A stretch of DNA of 64,000 nt from Gautieria morchelliformis. Taxonomy: Eukaryota; Basidiomycota; Agaricomycetes; Gomphales; Gomphaceae. The stretch is taken from the NCBI GenBank assembly GCA_015179125.1, contig WHVA01000449.1, positions 1 through 64,000 on the forward strand, read 5' to 3'. The notes under the pieces were generated by a model. The model was not told the DNA's origin. It saw nothing but the letters and a program-made list of their open reading frames with translations, and did not search any database. Every line of letters begins with the position of its first letter. The first letter of the stretch is position 1. The translations under genes and the position numbers were made by a program. Of this stretch, positions 11,695 to 23,416 are shown in pieces.

Positions 11695-12828
11695 AAGTCA
11701 CTTGAGCGCTTCACTTGATCGAAGGCACTTTGTCGCACTTTCTCACTTTGGGTTCTATTACTTTTGGCAGGGCTCACCTTTGAACTTCGACACTTTCACT
11801 TTCGCACTTACTGCCAAAGTGCTAGTCAGCGCTGGTCACCCAACATCGCAGTAGCTCGTCATCATCTGGCACTGTATGCTCTTTGTACTTTTCCTCTTTG
11901 TCCTATGCATTCTACTCAAGGCTGGTTAGACTCCGATTGTCGCAGCCTTGTTGCTGGCAGCGCATGACAGTCGTCGCGTATGTGCCTGTTCTGGCCAGCA
12001 TATGACACCAGCGCATACCATTATGCAACTTCCAACCCTTCTATCGGTCTCATGTGCAATTACGCCTGTAGCAATCCATAGGTGAATCTCTCAGAAAAAC
12101 TTCTCTTTACAAGTTGACACACATAGTCATTTAGGGGTATACCATTACATAGCATTTAAATGACAAATTAATCCTTAATCTCTACAATCCAGTGCCTTCA
12201 CCATTCTTCCCCTTGAGTCGCTTACTCCTGCGCACCTCTCCATTTCGGTTGTCCGGCCTCGTCCTTTTGGCAGGCGTTCTCAGCGCCTGCACAGGGCTTG
12301 CATTCCCAACTGAAGTTGTTGCAGTTTCGATAGGCAGTTGAGGCTGAGGCAGTTCAGATGCCAGTCCTATCCCTGTACCGGGACCCCACACGTGCGGCTG
12401 ACCATTCAGAGGAACTATTTCAACAGCTACAAAACCCTTGAGTGCTTTTCTGTGAGGTAATCCAATTTTGGGGACTTGACGAAGATGACCAACTGGGATG
12501 CCAGGCGTTATTGGCCATCGGAGCCTTTGGCTGGCAGACAAGGCATGTTCATAGTCTGACCAGATGCGTTGGATCCGGCCCTGGTGCCACAGTGACCATA
12601 TTTCCCCATCATGACAGGGCTGTAAGTTCAAGTAAACACGAATAACCACCATGCGAAGCAATAGCCGATGTTAGGGATCGTCCACAAAGTAGCTACCTAT
12701 TTATGAACATTTACAAGGTAGTTAATTTCAAATGTCCTCAAGAAAGGTTGTATTAATATTTCTATGCTACACTCACATTGGGTCAAGATACAACAATCTC
12801 TTGATAGTTTAGCTAAGAATCCCCCACG
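11695..12828. other. Low-information stretch after copy P
   Basis: AT-richer sequence with cac/act-rich short motifs (for example repeated cactttg/cactttc around 11725-11815). Apart from one weak open frame listed separately, I see no supported gene. Confidence 0.4.
12182..12661 (-). CDS. Hypothetical protein or fragment with basic C-terminus
   Basis: A 159-codon open frame ending in a basic tail (EVRRSKRLKGKNGEGTGL). The N-terminal half (WSLWHQGRIQRIWSDYEHA) has an ordinary amino-acid mix. Basic RSKRLKGK-type tails are common in fungal transposase-associated proteins, but no catalytic motif is visible. It could be a remnant of such an element or a small host gene. Unrecognised and weakly supported. 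Confidence 0.25.
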   Translation of the reverse strand: MLRMVVIRVYLNLQPCHDGEIWSLWHQGRIQRIWSDYEHALSASQRLRWPITPGIPVGHLRQVPKIGLPHRKALKGFVAVEIVPLNGQPHVWGPGTGIGLASELPQPQLPIETATTSVGNASPVQALRTPAKRTRPDNRNGEVRRSKRLKGKNGEGTGL

Positions 12829-12960
12829 GTCACATGACTATCACATGACCTCAAAAACAGCTCAAGTCACCTGATCATCCACAGTCACCTGACAATCACA
12901 TGACACAGTCACATGACCTCAATCCAGCTTGAAGTCACATGACTTTCCTTCGTCACATGA
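12829..12960. repeat. Cluster of eight TCACATGA(C)-type motifs
   Basis: Eight copies of TCAC(A/C)TGA(C/T) lie within 132 bp, all in the same orientation and irregularly spaced by about 5-25 bp. The core is nearly palindromic (GTCAC-ATGAC) and contains an E-box-like CACATG or CACCTG. It may be a degenerate minisatellite or a cluster of bHLH-type binding sites. Confidence 0.75.
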
Positions 12961-14013
12961 TTCCCTTGTCGAAGACAAGGGCTCTCTAAGGTCCAGAAAT
13001 ATAAATCTGACATGATGTTTCTTTGTATTTAATGATGTGTATGGAACATTTTCGTCTAAACGGCGGAATGTCTTGTAATTTCGTAATTTTGTTCTCCCTC
13101 TTCTTGGTAAAAGAAAGGTATTTGATAATTGGCCGTGTCGCACGGGTTGCCATATTCGTTGCATATCTTATCTTTCATCCGTTTTGGAGTCGTGCCTGTG
13201 TCGTCATTTATCCGCCCCTGTCGCTGAGTTTACCCGTCGTCCTTTCCTCACCGTACAATGTTTACTGCATGAAATATTTCCATCATGGAGCGGCAACGAC
13301 GGGGCGATCAAGTCGTGTGGTGTATTCCAGCTTTTGCCGTGCGTCGCTGATGTGTTTTGTTGGATTTGTTCCGTTCTTTAGCTTCGTGTTTTCGAACTGC
13401 CATCCTTTGAAGAGATATTGTATGTATCTTTCTTGCAAAGCGCGCCCACTGCCCTGGATGTAGAAGAAACGATGTATGTGGTGATTTACATCATCGTCCA
13501 TGTTTCAGAAGGTTTGTTTCTGTGGTAACTGACTCGAAACTTTGCCGCCCTTCCTTCAACAGCTTCTTCTGAAGTAAACACCATTGGAGACATTTAAAAG
13601 TTTGTTTAAATGTGTATCATTGTATGTTCCTCGCGTGGATGGAACCTACTGTACGTATGCTACTGTACAATCCGATCGGTGAGAACGGAACAGATGTACA
13701 GTTTTCCCTCCCATGTATGAGGTTTGGAGAACGTATTATCAAATGGTGTAGGGTTAACGGCATCGTTGCCGTTAAATCCATGCTGCTGATGTAGATGTAC
13801 AAATTTTTCGAGCCATGTAGGAGATTTGGAGTACGTTTTTTCCAACTGCATAGGAAACTTGGATGAGCATGACGTTGATGGCTTCCTTGCCGTTAAGTCC
13901 ATACAACAGATGTACAATTTTTTTTCCAGCCTTGTAGGAGATTTGGAGCGCGTTTTATCGAATCGTGTAGGAAACTTGGAGGAGCGCGATGCTGATGGCG
14001 AACTTCGGGAATG
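12961..14013. other. Intergenic stretch with degenerate tandem repeat
   Basis: No confident gene. Weak open frames on both strands (for example around 13023-13501) carry no recognisable domain. From about 13690 the sequence becomes a degenerate tandem repeat, listed separately. Confidence 0.4.
13690..14010. repeat. Three degenerate units of about 110 bp
   Basis: Three successive blocks share the order: tgtacaattttt, gtaggagatttggag, acgttttatc, gtaggaaacttgga, then a gatg...ttgccgttaa(g/a)tcca block. They begin near 13690, 13796 and 13913. Divergence is high, so this is an old tandem duplication. It abuts the C-terminal end of the small minus-strand frame at 14014. Confidence 0.65.
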
Positions 14014-14274
14014 TCAATCATCGTCAGACGAGCTGACTACGCCTTTCCCCTTCCCCTTTGTAGAGGCTGAACGAGGAGGTGGTCCGACGGGGCCCTCTCG
14101 TACATTCTTGCGTTTATAAGGAGATACCGGTTTCACTGGCCCCAGGGAATGGACAACTATTTGTCTTATGTTGCCGTTGAATGCATCGAACGACTCCTCG
14201 GTTTTTTTGATATGACTGTGAGTCACCAATAAATGAAGCTGGGCCAAAGCTCCATTTAATATCTCTGATGTTTC
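14014..14274 (-). pseudogene. C-terminal gene fragment cut by a solo LTR
   Basis: The minus-strand frame reads in from the LTR junction and ends in a basic then acidic tail (ASTKGKGKGVVSSSDDD). Before the tail are ordinary helical residues (EILNGALAQLHLLVTHSH). Removing the LTR and one copy of its GTTTC target duplication continues the frame upstream as PPKETSEILNG, after a possible ctag splice acceptor near 15590. I infer an exon of an unrecognised gene disrupted by the LTR; upstream exons were not identified. Confidence 0.35.
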
Positions 14275-15549
14275 TGTCAAGATTGGTTTTCAGGCGTTAA
14301 TATCGTGTATTAGTGAACACAGCGAATGCCCGAATAACTTGTGCGAATAAGTATGCCGTTCGGCGAATAGGTGAACCAATAAATGTTCACAAGGTAAGAG
14401 GGTTTGCCTAAACGGGGCTCACCCTATCTACAGTCGTAGCAAAATAGCCCGTGACTCTTGACGATGTAACATGCAAGGTCTCATGGAAGGGCTGTCTAAG
14501 TCTCGACAATCCCTTCGCTGGCGAAGGTGCTCCTTCGGAGCCCTTCGCCAACAGCACAGAAAATGGTTCGAAGGCTAAGGTAACGAAGATGAAGTATGAG
14601 AACTCACCAGTGATGCCTAAGTCCTCTGCTAGTTGAAGATGGAAATCTCCAAGAGAAGGCTTAAGACGATGACCACGGCGAGGTCAAAGCTGCACAAGAT
14701 GAACGACGTATGATAATTGAACTGGGGAATATACATGCGAATGTAAACTACTTATATCGAATGCTCGTAAGGTATCAGCGAAATAGGAAAGAGGCCGTCA
14801 CAAGTCAGCGTTGGATAGGGGTGCGCAGTCATGATACAACATAGATGAAATAAACATACAATAGAGTGAGAGAAGAGGGAGAACATGAAACGACGGAGAG
14901 TAAAGGTGGCGAAGGCACTTATGGACAAAACCATGTCTTGGGACCCGCATACATGCTACCCTGCACGGACTCTTGGTCTACTGGGTTGATTCCGCACGAC
15001 CTATGGAAGGGATGTCCTGCGAACATACTTTGACCATACGAACGCCCAATGGGGTTGGATTTAAGAAGACGATGGGGTTAATGATGAACCATCATGCCGG
15101 GTGAATGGTATCGATCGTATTTGATGGTGTGCCTGCTGGCGAATGATGCGAGCAGCGAATAGCCGTTCGGCGAAATGCAAGGAAGGGCGAACAGAAGTGA
15201 CATAGGGGAGGAGAGGTTGAGGTGGAGGGCGAAGCCGAGTGAACACTGAGGAGGAGTAGTGAAAGGGAAAATGGGGATACCAAGGTGCAGGAAATACACA
15301 GGTCATGACATCCCAACTATCAGAACACCATTGGAAGAGGGTCGAGCAGAGGAGGTGGTAGGCCCAGTGATGACTGCCGAGTCAGTCCCAAGACGTCGAT
15401 CGTGCGTTTGACGGCGTGGCTATGGTAGTTGGTGCGAACAGCGAGAATTGGTTGCCGAACATGACAATGGTGATCGGAACGATCACCAAGGTGGGTGAGA
15501 AAATAGGAAAACTGAGCTTCTGAGTATGGGAAATAAACGCGTCATGACA
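14275..15549 (+). mobile_element. Solo LTR-like element, TGTCA...TGACA family, 1275 bp
   Basis: Begins TGTCAAGATTGG and ends GCGTCATGACA, flanked by a perfect 5-bp target duplication GTTTC (14270-14274 and 15550-15554). Two other copies in the window (35546-36820, and 25446-34690 once a later insertion is removed) have exactly the same 1275-bp length. None carries internal coding sequence, so I read it as a solo LTR; a noncoding element with these termini is an alternative. Its right part holds a diverged internal duplication, the first unit ending at gtcatgaca near 15309. Confidence 0.85.
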
Positions 15550-15667
15550 GTTTCCTTGGGTGGAATGAATTCCTAGCGAAAATATAGGGGCAGCAAGTGA
15601 ACTTCGTAGTTGGTCGCGACTTGGTCAAACCGTTCTCTGAATTCTCTGGGTACCGGATATGACATCA

Positions 15668-18600
15668 TTTTTTTTTTTTTTTTTTTTTTTTTTTAATCCA
15701 ATTTTTCGTCTTTTGGGGCGTAGCCTTATGTAAGACATTGCTACAGTTTCTGTCCCCGTTGGGTATGCTATCTGGCCTTTCTTTCTCTGTCTCCGCTTGT
15801 GCTCCTTGGGCGAAGCCCTGGGCAATTCCGTGCCTGTGGTGGTGGGGTGAGATACGCGTGTTGCTCGCGGTATGTTCCTTTTCGGCTTCCCTATTCGTCC
15901 TCTCCTGCTCCCCGTTCTCTGTCTCTCTCTTTTGGTTCCCAGCTGTTCTTTTCCACTCTCCTGCCTGTTCCCCACTTTTCCCTTATCGTCTCTCCTCTTC
16001 CCTCGTTGTTGTTCCCCCCTGGATCCCTTCAAAACGTTCCGTGTCCTTTATGTACCTGAACAGAGGTTTCATTGCCCTCGGCTTTGTGAGTAGGGTGTTC
16101 GCCGCTCTTTCCCCTCTCTTTAGCTCTCCCTCCAGCTTCTTGCGGGCATCGCTGTACGCTGGGCACCTGAAAAGGTAGTGGTGCACCGTCTCGTCGGCAC
16201 CCCTGCACTTCGCGCATGTAGGTGAGTCTGCCTTGCCGATTCTGTGTAGATGCTTGTTGAGGGCTACGTGGCCGGTCCTTATCTGTATGAGCAGGGCGGC
16301 TTGTCTGCGTGCCAGTCCGTCTGTCAGTTGTGCGAAGGCCACTGATGGCATGGTCCTGTCGATCTTGTGCGCCATGGTTGCCCTTGGAGATTTGGCGAAG
16401 AGCTCGCTTGATCTGCGCTTGAGTTCTTTCTGGTGCTTCTGTAGCTCTGCTGATCTGCTAATTGGCATTAGCCCTCTGCACTCTATCGGGATGAACCTTT
16501 CCTCGCTACTGTCCCCCTTCGCCGCTTTTTTCGCCTCTTGGTCTGCCCTCTCGTTTCCCCGGATCCCTTTGTGTCCTGGTGTCCATCTTATACATATCGT
16601 GGTGCCTGGCTGTGCTTCTAGAACTCCTTCTAGCTGTCTGTGGAGGGCGTCGACATTGGGTGGACATCTGTTTTTCTCTCCTTGTGGTCAGTATTGCCGC
16701 TTGACTGTCCATACCTATCATGTATCTGCCACTCCGCTTGCTATTCAGCAGCTTTGCTCCCATCGCGGCTCCCACCAGCTCTGCCTCGAACACGGTGTGC
16801 TCTTCTTCAGGGCCCAGGTATAGCCGTACTGCGCATTCCTCCCTTCCATTCCTGTATAGCACCGCTGCTGCGCCAACTCCTCCGTCGATGCAGGACCCGT
16901 CAGAGTATACTTGAACCTCGACTGTGTCACTGTTCAGCTCAGCAATGGCTTTCTTCTCATCCTCCGGGATTCGAATCTGGGATGCCGGCTCCCACTTTGG
17001 CCCTCGTACTACTGTGTATATTTTTTCCATCTCTTTTGGCCTGAGCTGGTATGCATGTAGAATCTCGTGTAGCGAGGTTTGGTGCCTTCTGATGTATCTT
17101 GAGGCACCACAATTTATTCTAGGGGTCAATGGGTGTGTTTCTGGGAGGCAGGTGAGCCTGGTAGCGGCTCTGTGTATTAGCTTGTCTACCAGCAGTTGGA
17201 ACGGCAGTAAATTTGCGTGCGCATCTAGTGTGTCACTCGCCGTGGTCCTCATGGCCCCTGTTATTGCAAGGGCCGCCTGCCTTTGTACCCTGGCAATGTG
17301 ACCCTTTGTGCCTTTGTTGCTCGCGGTACCTGGGATTAGAAATACATCAGCGGCATACAAAAGTTTGGGGACTGCGACCGCCAGGTAGTACTGGCGCATG
17401 TGCTTAGCTGGTACCCCTCTCGATGGCTTCGTGAGTCTCCGGTACTGTTCTATGAATTTGCTCCCCTTCTGGAACACATAGTTGGTCTGCTCCTTGTATC
17501 GGAGCTCTTGGTCGACCAGTACCCTGAGGAACTTGTGGGTCGGCACCGGCTTTATGATGTGCTGTCCGATCGTTTTGGAGGGCCTGGGAGCAGGTCTGGT
17601 TTTCTTAGCCTTGCTTGGGTCAGCCTCGCGTTGTCTGGTCAGACCCATGAGCCCAAATTTTTCTATCGCGAAGGTGCAGTCGTGCTTCCTCACCCATTCT
17701 TGTGCTCCCCCGGGTCTGATCATCATATTCGTTAGCTTTTCGAACTCGTCTTCCAGGTCTGCTCCCTCGGCCATCAATGTTGTGTCATCGTCGAATCCCA
17801 CGCAGTCCTCGCCTCTCTTCTTAACGGCGACTTCGAGCAGATCCGCGTTGTAGTGGTATTGATATGCGCTCGCGGACAAGGGACATCCTTGATCCATGCC
17901 ACGTTTTATTTCGATCATGGGGGTGCTGTAGTCGTTGAATTGTACAGAGGTTAGCCTCCCCTGGACCTTTCTGCGAATCCACTCGGTGTATTCTTTAGGT
18001 ACCCCTCGCTGGCGCATGTTGTGGATCAACTGTGGTAAGGTTATGCTGGGGAAGGCTCCCTTTATGTTAAGGAACAGCAGTCCCATCACCTTTCCCTTTC
18101 GCCATGCATCCTTCGCTGCCCCCGTCATGTAGTGCAGCGCATCAGTTGTGGACCGTCCCGGCTGGCACCCGAAGTGGTTGTCCGGTAAAAGAAGGTATCT
18201 TTCCATCATTTTGACTAGGTCTTCAGCGACGCATGCAGACAGGACTTTTCCTAGGGTGTCGAGGAGTGCTATCGGTCTATAGGCTCCGGGAGCAGTGTAA
18301 TCTTTTTTTCCGGGTTTTCTGAGGACTTTCGTGATTGAGTCCCTCAATTCCAGGGGGTATACCTTCAACGTGAAGGTGGCTCGGAACAGAGGGCCTATGA
18401 AGGGGAGAATAACGTCAATACACTGTTTCAGTACAGAGTTGGGGATACCGTTGGCTCCTGGCGCCTTGAAGGAGTTTAGCCTCTCCATCGCTCTTCTGAT
18501 CTGACTGTCCGGAATTCCCTCGTATTCGAATGCTGCCGGGGGGTATGCGTGCTCGTCTGGGGCTGGTGTGGGGTTGTTTGTCGTTGCAGGGAAGAAGGTT

Positions 18601-20040
18601 GTGAAGAGCATCTGCGCCTTGTCATCGTTCGTCTCTGCTACCCATTTCGAGCCGTCTCGATGTTTGGCGGTGAGTGTTGGTACTCGGGCTCTGCCCCCAT
18701 CCGTTGGGTCAGCTGACGCATATTTGTGCGCTGTCCATACTGTTGTCTGGTTGGTCCTCTCGAGGAAGTCCTCCCAGTGCTCTTTTTTGGACTTTTCTAT
18801 CGCCTCAGAGTACCTGTTGCGCACGTCTCTGTATTGCAGGTGTGTCGCGTGTTCTAGGTCGTTTCTGTGCGCGTAGGACTTCCTGCCCGCCTGTCTTGCT
18901 GCCTTCCTTTTTTGGGAGAGGTCTCTCGACCACCATCGCTTCATGAACGGCGAGGGTCTCATTATGGGCACCATCTCAGCTGTTACTCCTGTTATGTGGT
19001 CAGTGATCGCTCTAAGGTTGTAATAGAAGTGTTGCTCGTCTATGGGGGTCGGCGCCGGTATTGCCTCTCTGAGCCTTCCTTCTAGTCTCTCGCTGAACTC
19101 TTTCCAGTCTACTAGCCTGTAGTTCCTTCTCTCTGGTGGAGCGGCCTCCGTGGTTATGACCTCGAGGGTGGTGTCGATCGGGTAGTGGTCGGTTTTGGTG
19201 GGTAGTTCCTCGGGCACTGTATAGCAATACATTAGTCGCTCGACCAGTTCAGAAGATATGAAGTTATCGGTGCATGTGTTGTTTCCCGTTGACATGGCTC
19301 GGAGTGTCGGGATGCCTTTTGGGAGCGCCATCTGTAAGTCCCATTCCACCATCGCGTCTATTAATTGTTGGGCGTTGTCTAGGTTGCTCCTCGTGAAGAG
19401 CTGGTTATTTCGCTCTTCATCCCACTGCAGATGGTGTCGGTTGAAGTCTCCGACCCATATCATGCCCAGATCTTCTTGTCCCATCCCTCTTTCATTGTGC
19501 TGTCTTCGTATGAAGGCCTTCATCACGTGTAGGCTATCGGAGTTCTTGCAGTTGCAATATATGTTGACAAGGAGTATATGTCCGGTGTCTGTTTTGATCC
19601 TAATGGCCGTGGCGTCCGGTGTTCCCACGTCGGTTGCGGCCCATGCGTCCATGGCGATTCTCTTGCTGACCAGGATCATTGTTCTCGTTTTCTTCTGTCT
19701 GTCCATGTAATGCAATCTGGGATAAACCGTGTACCAGTGAGGAGTGGCTCTAGCGTTTCCGAGGAAGTCTAGGTAAGGTTCTTGTATGGCGATGATATCG
19801 TATTTGTCGGGTATAGCTGTGGATAACATGTCTGCGGTAGCTGTGAGGGATTTGTTTGTGTTCTGTTGTCTTATCCATATTCCTTTTATCGTGTCCTCGT
19901 TTTCACTCATCTAGTCTGTGCGTCTTGGGGGTGACTATCGATATCATCTTGCTGGTCTCCTCTTGGCTCGTACTCGTCTAACGTTGTCTGTCGAGCACCG
20001 ATGGTGTTCCAGCCCTGATCCCTGTGTCCCGTCGTGGGAT
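15668..20040 (-). mobile_element. Non-LTR retrotransposon (LINE, EN-RT-RNase H type)
   Basis: The minus-strand element ends in a poly(A) tail, seen as 27 T at 15668-15694 on the plus strand. Its single long frame (ORF2) carries endonuclease, reverse transcriptase, RNase H and a C-terminal zinc knuckle. No ORF1 is visible upstream before the adjoining Gypsy LTR near 20042, so the copy is probably 5' truncated. The domain order fits Tad- or I-like fungal LINEs. Confidence 0.9.
15983..19910 (-). pseudogene. LINE ORF2: AP endonuclease, reverse transcriptase, RNase H
   Basis: About 1300 codons in two frames. The endonuclease (about residues 30-250) shows IIAIQEPYLD, WVGDFNRHHLQWD and TDHYPID. The RT core shows LNSFKAPGANGIP, the LFLNIKGAFPSI block, QGCPLSASAYQYHY and VGFDDDTTLM. 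RNase H shows VYSDGSCIDGG, then FEAELVGAAMGA and IGMDSQAA; in the second frame it continues IRWTPGHKGIRGNERAD. A CCHC finger (CAKCRGADETVHHYLFRC) closes the protein. Defects: a 1-nt frameshift near 16650-16690, probably in an A-run, separates the RNase H halves, and RT motif A reads LNIKG where LDIKG is expected, removing a catalytic Asp. The copy is therefore inactive. Confidence 0.9.
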
Positions 20041-20041
20041 T

Positions 20042-22070
20042 TGTGTAAATAACCCGTGTGTCTACATGTACATTAGTTATTACATAATCCCAGTGGGCCC
20101 CTTAGGGACCCACTGTATAGTTTATGCGTGGGAACCGGCTAGCGGTCCCCATCACATCTTACCCTTACACTGTCACTACATAGCATCAGAATACCACACA
20201 TTGGTTAAGTTCTGTCGTGCTCTTGTGACTTAAGGCTTAACATAGACATCTTTACACCTTTTTGAACTATCCTGCGGTTGATCACCACGTGACCAACCAA
20301 TACTGGATTCGAAGCAATCTTGAAAAAGATCGCTGCGTCGACGACTAAACATCATTGAGACCCTCCAGTAGACCTTCTACTGTCGGCTGCGAGCATGATG
20401 ATTCCATGCAGTCGAAGACGGACACGAGCGACGAGCTCGAGGTCCACGCCTCAGACACAGCCCAGCGACACGACGGCTGACGCTACCCTGGACCAAGAGT
20501 CCAGGACGATAGAAGACGGAGAGATCGTAGATCTCACTGCCCTCGTCCCCTCAGTAGAGGACGAGGAAAACCCCGACCACGTCTCGTCGAGTGTGGCCAA
20601 GGAAGAGACAATGCCGGGCAACGAGCTGGCACCGCCCCCCCATTCCTCTCTGCCCGGAGACAAAGGAAAGGGCAGAGAAGTCTCGCCGTCGTCAGACGGT
20701 AGAGCAACAACATCTAGGCGGGCACAAAGCCACGACTCAAACCGACGCTCACGAAGTAGAGCGACGACGATCGTCCCTGAAGGGGGACGACGGCAAAAAA
20801 GACGAGCCCCAGACGATGGTCAGGACTCGGAATACTCGAGCTCCAGTCGCAAGAGCTCGAGGGCTCACGCCATCGACCACGAGACCGCAGAGGCCCTGAA
20901 CAAACAGGTGCAGGCTGCGCTGCACCGAAGTACGCTGACGTGCCACAAGCACGATCAGCTGGCATCGCAGCTTGACAATGCCGCCGCCGCCCTAATGGCA
21001 ATCGGCAAGGAACTCCACCAGGCGGAGGAGGTCAGGCTGCAAGGCGCAGCCACGCTGGAGGCCGTCCAGAAAGCACTCCGCCCACGCGGGGAACGCGATG
21101 CAACTCGTCCGAGCTCGCGACAGTCCGCAGCCAACGAACGCAGTCGCGACGTGAAAGACCCGCACCGAAAGGAGTGAGACAAGCAGCGAATGCCGCGCCA
21201 GCTGTCCCGGTCGACCAGGATGTAAGGTTCAGGAACGAACCTCAAGAACAACCGGCTGCCCCAATGGACAGCCGTAAAACGATCCAACAGATCGTTAGGG
21301 ATCAGGTCGCCTCAGAGCCTGACTCTGAAACGACGACCAAGAGCTTAGAGCTCGAAGTCGCACACTGGCAGCGTAAAGAAGCCACAGCCACGCGCTTCCA
21401 CACATGGGCACTCGAGCTACTAGCGAAAAACGCTGAAGAGACAGTGGCCCACAGCCACACCGCTCAGCTGCCCGACGAGCAGCTCACGCAAGCCGTACAA
21501 GGCACACAGCAGGCACACGCAGCCTACAACAGCAGGCTACGGATCCGCAACACGGGACTGACCGGGGACACCAGGCACAAAACGCCCCCGGAACCAAGAG
21601 CACAGAATGCTCCCCCGATCCCGAGCTGGATCCGGGCCCGGGGCCCGTCAGGGCATATAACAGCCTGCCCCGCGCGGCATCACAACCGCGCGAGCGATCC
21701 ATGGCCCCAACGGAAGGCCAGGGAATCCCTGACCAGGCCGACGTCGTACCAATGGAGCCGTACGACGGGATCACATGGATGATCCGCATGGCGTTAGCAG
21801 ACGCCGTGGACACAGACCCAGAGAAGTCTGTGCTAGCGAAAGCCGGCGCAAAATTGGCTCACCCCGAGCCATATGCTGGGGGATCTGACCTCGAAGAGTT
21901 TGAAATCTTCGTGGCAGCCATCCTACGATGGCTAAAAATGAATTGCCTCCTAGGGCCAACTAGCATTGACATGCAGGTCGGCTATGTGGGCACCGGCGAA
22001 GCCCAGGAGTGGTTCCTTCGAAACGTTGAACGCTTCGATCACCAGGTCTGCAACTGGACGCTGGAAACAG
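20042..22070 (+). mobile_element. Partial Gypsy element E2' (5' LTR and gag), plus strand
   Basis: This is the same family as element E2 on the other strand at 23.3-39.2 kb. The LTR probably begins at TGTAAATAACCC near 20042. The sequence from 20176 onward aligns with the reverse complement of 39187-38960, then gag follows. The copy stops abruptly near 22070 inside gag, where an inverted gag-like fragment of another element begins. No 3' LTR or TSD was found. Confidence 0.75.
20395..22070 (+). pseudogene. Gypsy gag, truncated (E2')
   Basis: The N-terminal part is acidic and Ser-rich (EDGEIVDLTALVPSVEDEE), followed by a helical region and the retroviral-type gag core (GSDLEEFEIFVAAIL, GEAQEWFLRNVERFD). 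A TGA at 21175-21177 replaces the CGA present in E2, and a small deletion near 21200 shifts frame. The fragment ends at WTLETV; the zinc knuckle, protease and pol are missing. Confidence 0.8.
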
Positions 22071-23330
22071 TGCGTCGCCAAAGGCGCAGGCTGAACCTCT
22101 GGCCCAATTAAAGCAGTAATGTTTCCCGTTGGGGGCAACGAGGGTGTTCTTGCTCTTTGCGTTGATGGCGATGGTTGCGGCTGGCTTGCCATGGTTGGTT
22201 GTGGATGCTCTGCAGTCTGCAGGCAGGTGACCGGCGACTCCACATCGAAAGCAGCAGGCCCTGGCCCTCTTTCATGCTGGCGGCAGGGAGAACTCACGTG
22301 GGAAGGATCGTTTGCCTGATGGGGAGGCGGCTCGCGTTGCAGGCTGCCCACCGGATGGTCTGGTGGCTATTAGCGTTAGCGCCGTTACGTCCAACGTGGT
22401 TAGTCATGGGCTGGGGTCAGTGCCACCAACTCTCGTTGCTGGACGTCGTATTCCATCAATGTCCCAACTGTGGGACCGTCCCAGGTCCATCACCAACTTG
22501 TGGTGCGAGGCAAGGGCACTTGCCCTCGCTTCGCCGTGATAGAACCTGGTTCGATCCTCAGCCGCCTTGGCCGCTGCGTACCATTCAACCGTTGAAATGG
22601 ATTTCTCACTCCTGCGGTCCTGGCCCTTGGCCGTGAGGCCCCCTTGCACGTTCACAACGAAGTCTTCGTCCCCTCTGCTTGCCTTGATTCTAGCTGCCAG
22701 GGAAGGGGAGGTGTACGGGACGTAGCGGAACATCCTGAAAGCGTCATCTGCCTTCAGTGGCATGGCTATGGGAGGGAGGTGGGTGCAGTCAGTATGTGGC
22801 GTGACACGGACAACGGGGAGGGCGTAGGCGGTGGGAGAGAACGTGGTGGGGGGGGGGGGTCCAGTTCGGGGCTCTCCGCGGCCTTTAGCCAGCGGCTGCC
22901 AGAGGCCTATAGCCGAGAGCTGGCCATGCGCGAGCCTATCGCTTGGCTGGCCAGCACAGAACGGTGGGGCTGCCTATCGCACCCTTGGCTTACATTCTCG
23001 GTGGGGGGGAAGTGTGGGATCAGGTGAGGGGGGGTGGGAGATGAGGTGCGGCAAATAGGACAAGAGGATGGGGGGAAGCGAGAAGGCAGGGTGGAATGGG
23101 GTGGGAGTGAATGAGGGGGAGAAAGGGAGGGGGAGCCGGATGGAACTGGCTGCTCACCTATGTCTAGTGGGCTCACTTTGAAGCCCGGGATGAGGTCCGG
23201 GAGGTGCGCTTTCTTTCCTTCATCTCTGGCCGTCGCCAGCACCCTTGCTTGCTCTATGGTTGCGCTGTCGGCGAACAGGGCTTCCCTGCGTCCTCCTAGG
23301 CTGGTGGTTGCCTGGCTGCATGCTGGGGGG
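22070..23330 (-). pseudogene. Gag-like CCHC/CCCH fragment of another retroelement
   Basis: Read on the minus strand, segments in order are: ATIEQARVLATARDEGKK with LIPGFKVSPLDIGEQ (about 23270-23150), a low-complexity Pro/Ser stretch, DDAFRMFRYVPYTSPS (about 22740), a helical block STVEWYAAAKAAEDR, then a zinc knuckle CFRCGVAGHLPADC (about 22250-22205) and the start of a CCCH-like motif (CFNWARGSACAFGDA). The frame changes several times. I believe this is the gag-like first protein of a basidiomycete retroelement, cut at the 22070 junction. Family assignment is uncertain. Confidence 0.5.
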
Positions 23331-23416
23331 GGAGGTTAGGTTGCCGCTGCGAATCTTGGGTGCGCGTCCGGGTGCGCCATGATCTTTGTGAACATGGTGT
23401 CCCTGTGGTACGCATC

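Noticed and set aside
13023-13501. Hydrophobic plus-strand frame resembling a membrane protein
   Set aside because: T-rich low-information DNA gives Phe/Leu/Val by composition; an opposing frame is equally open.
15738-16823. Plus-strand frames (146 and 196 codons) antisense to the LINE
   Set aside because: Shadows of the minus-strand RNase H and zinc-knuckle region.
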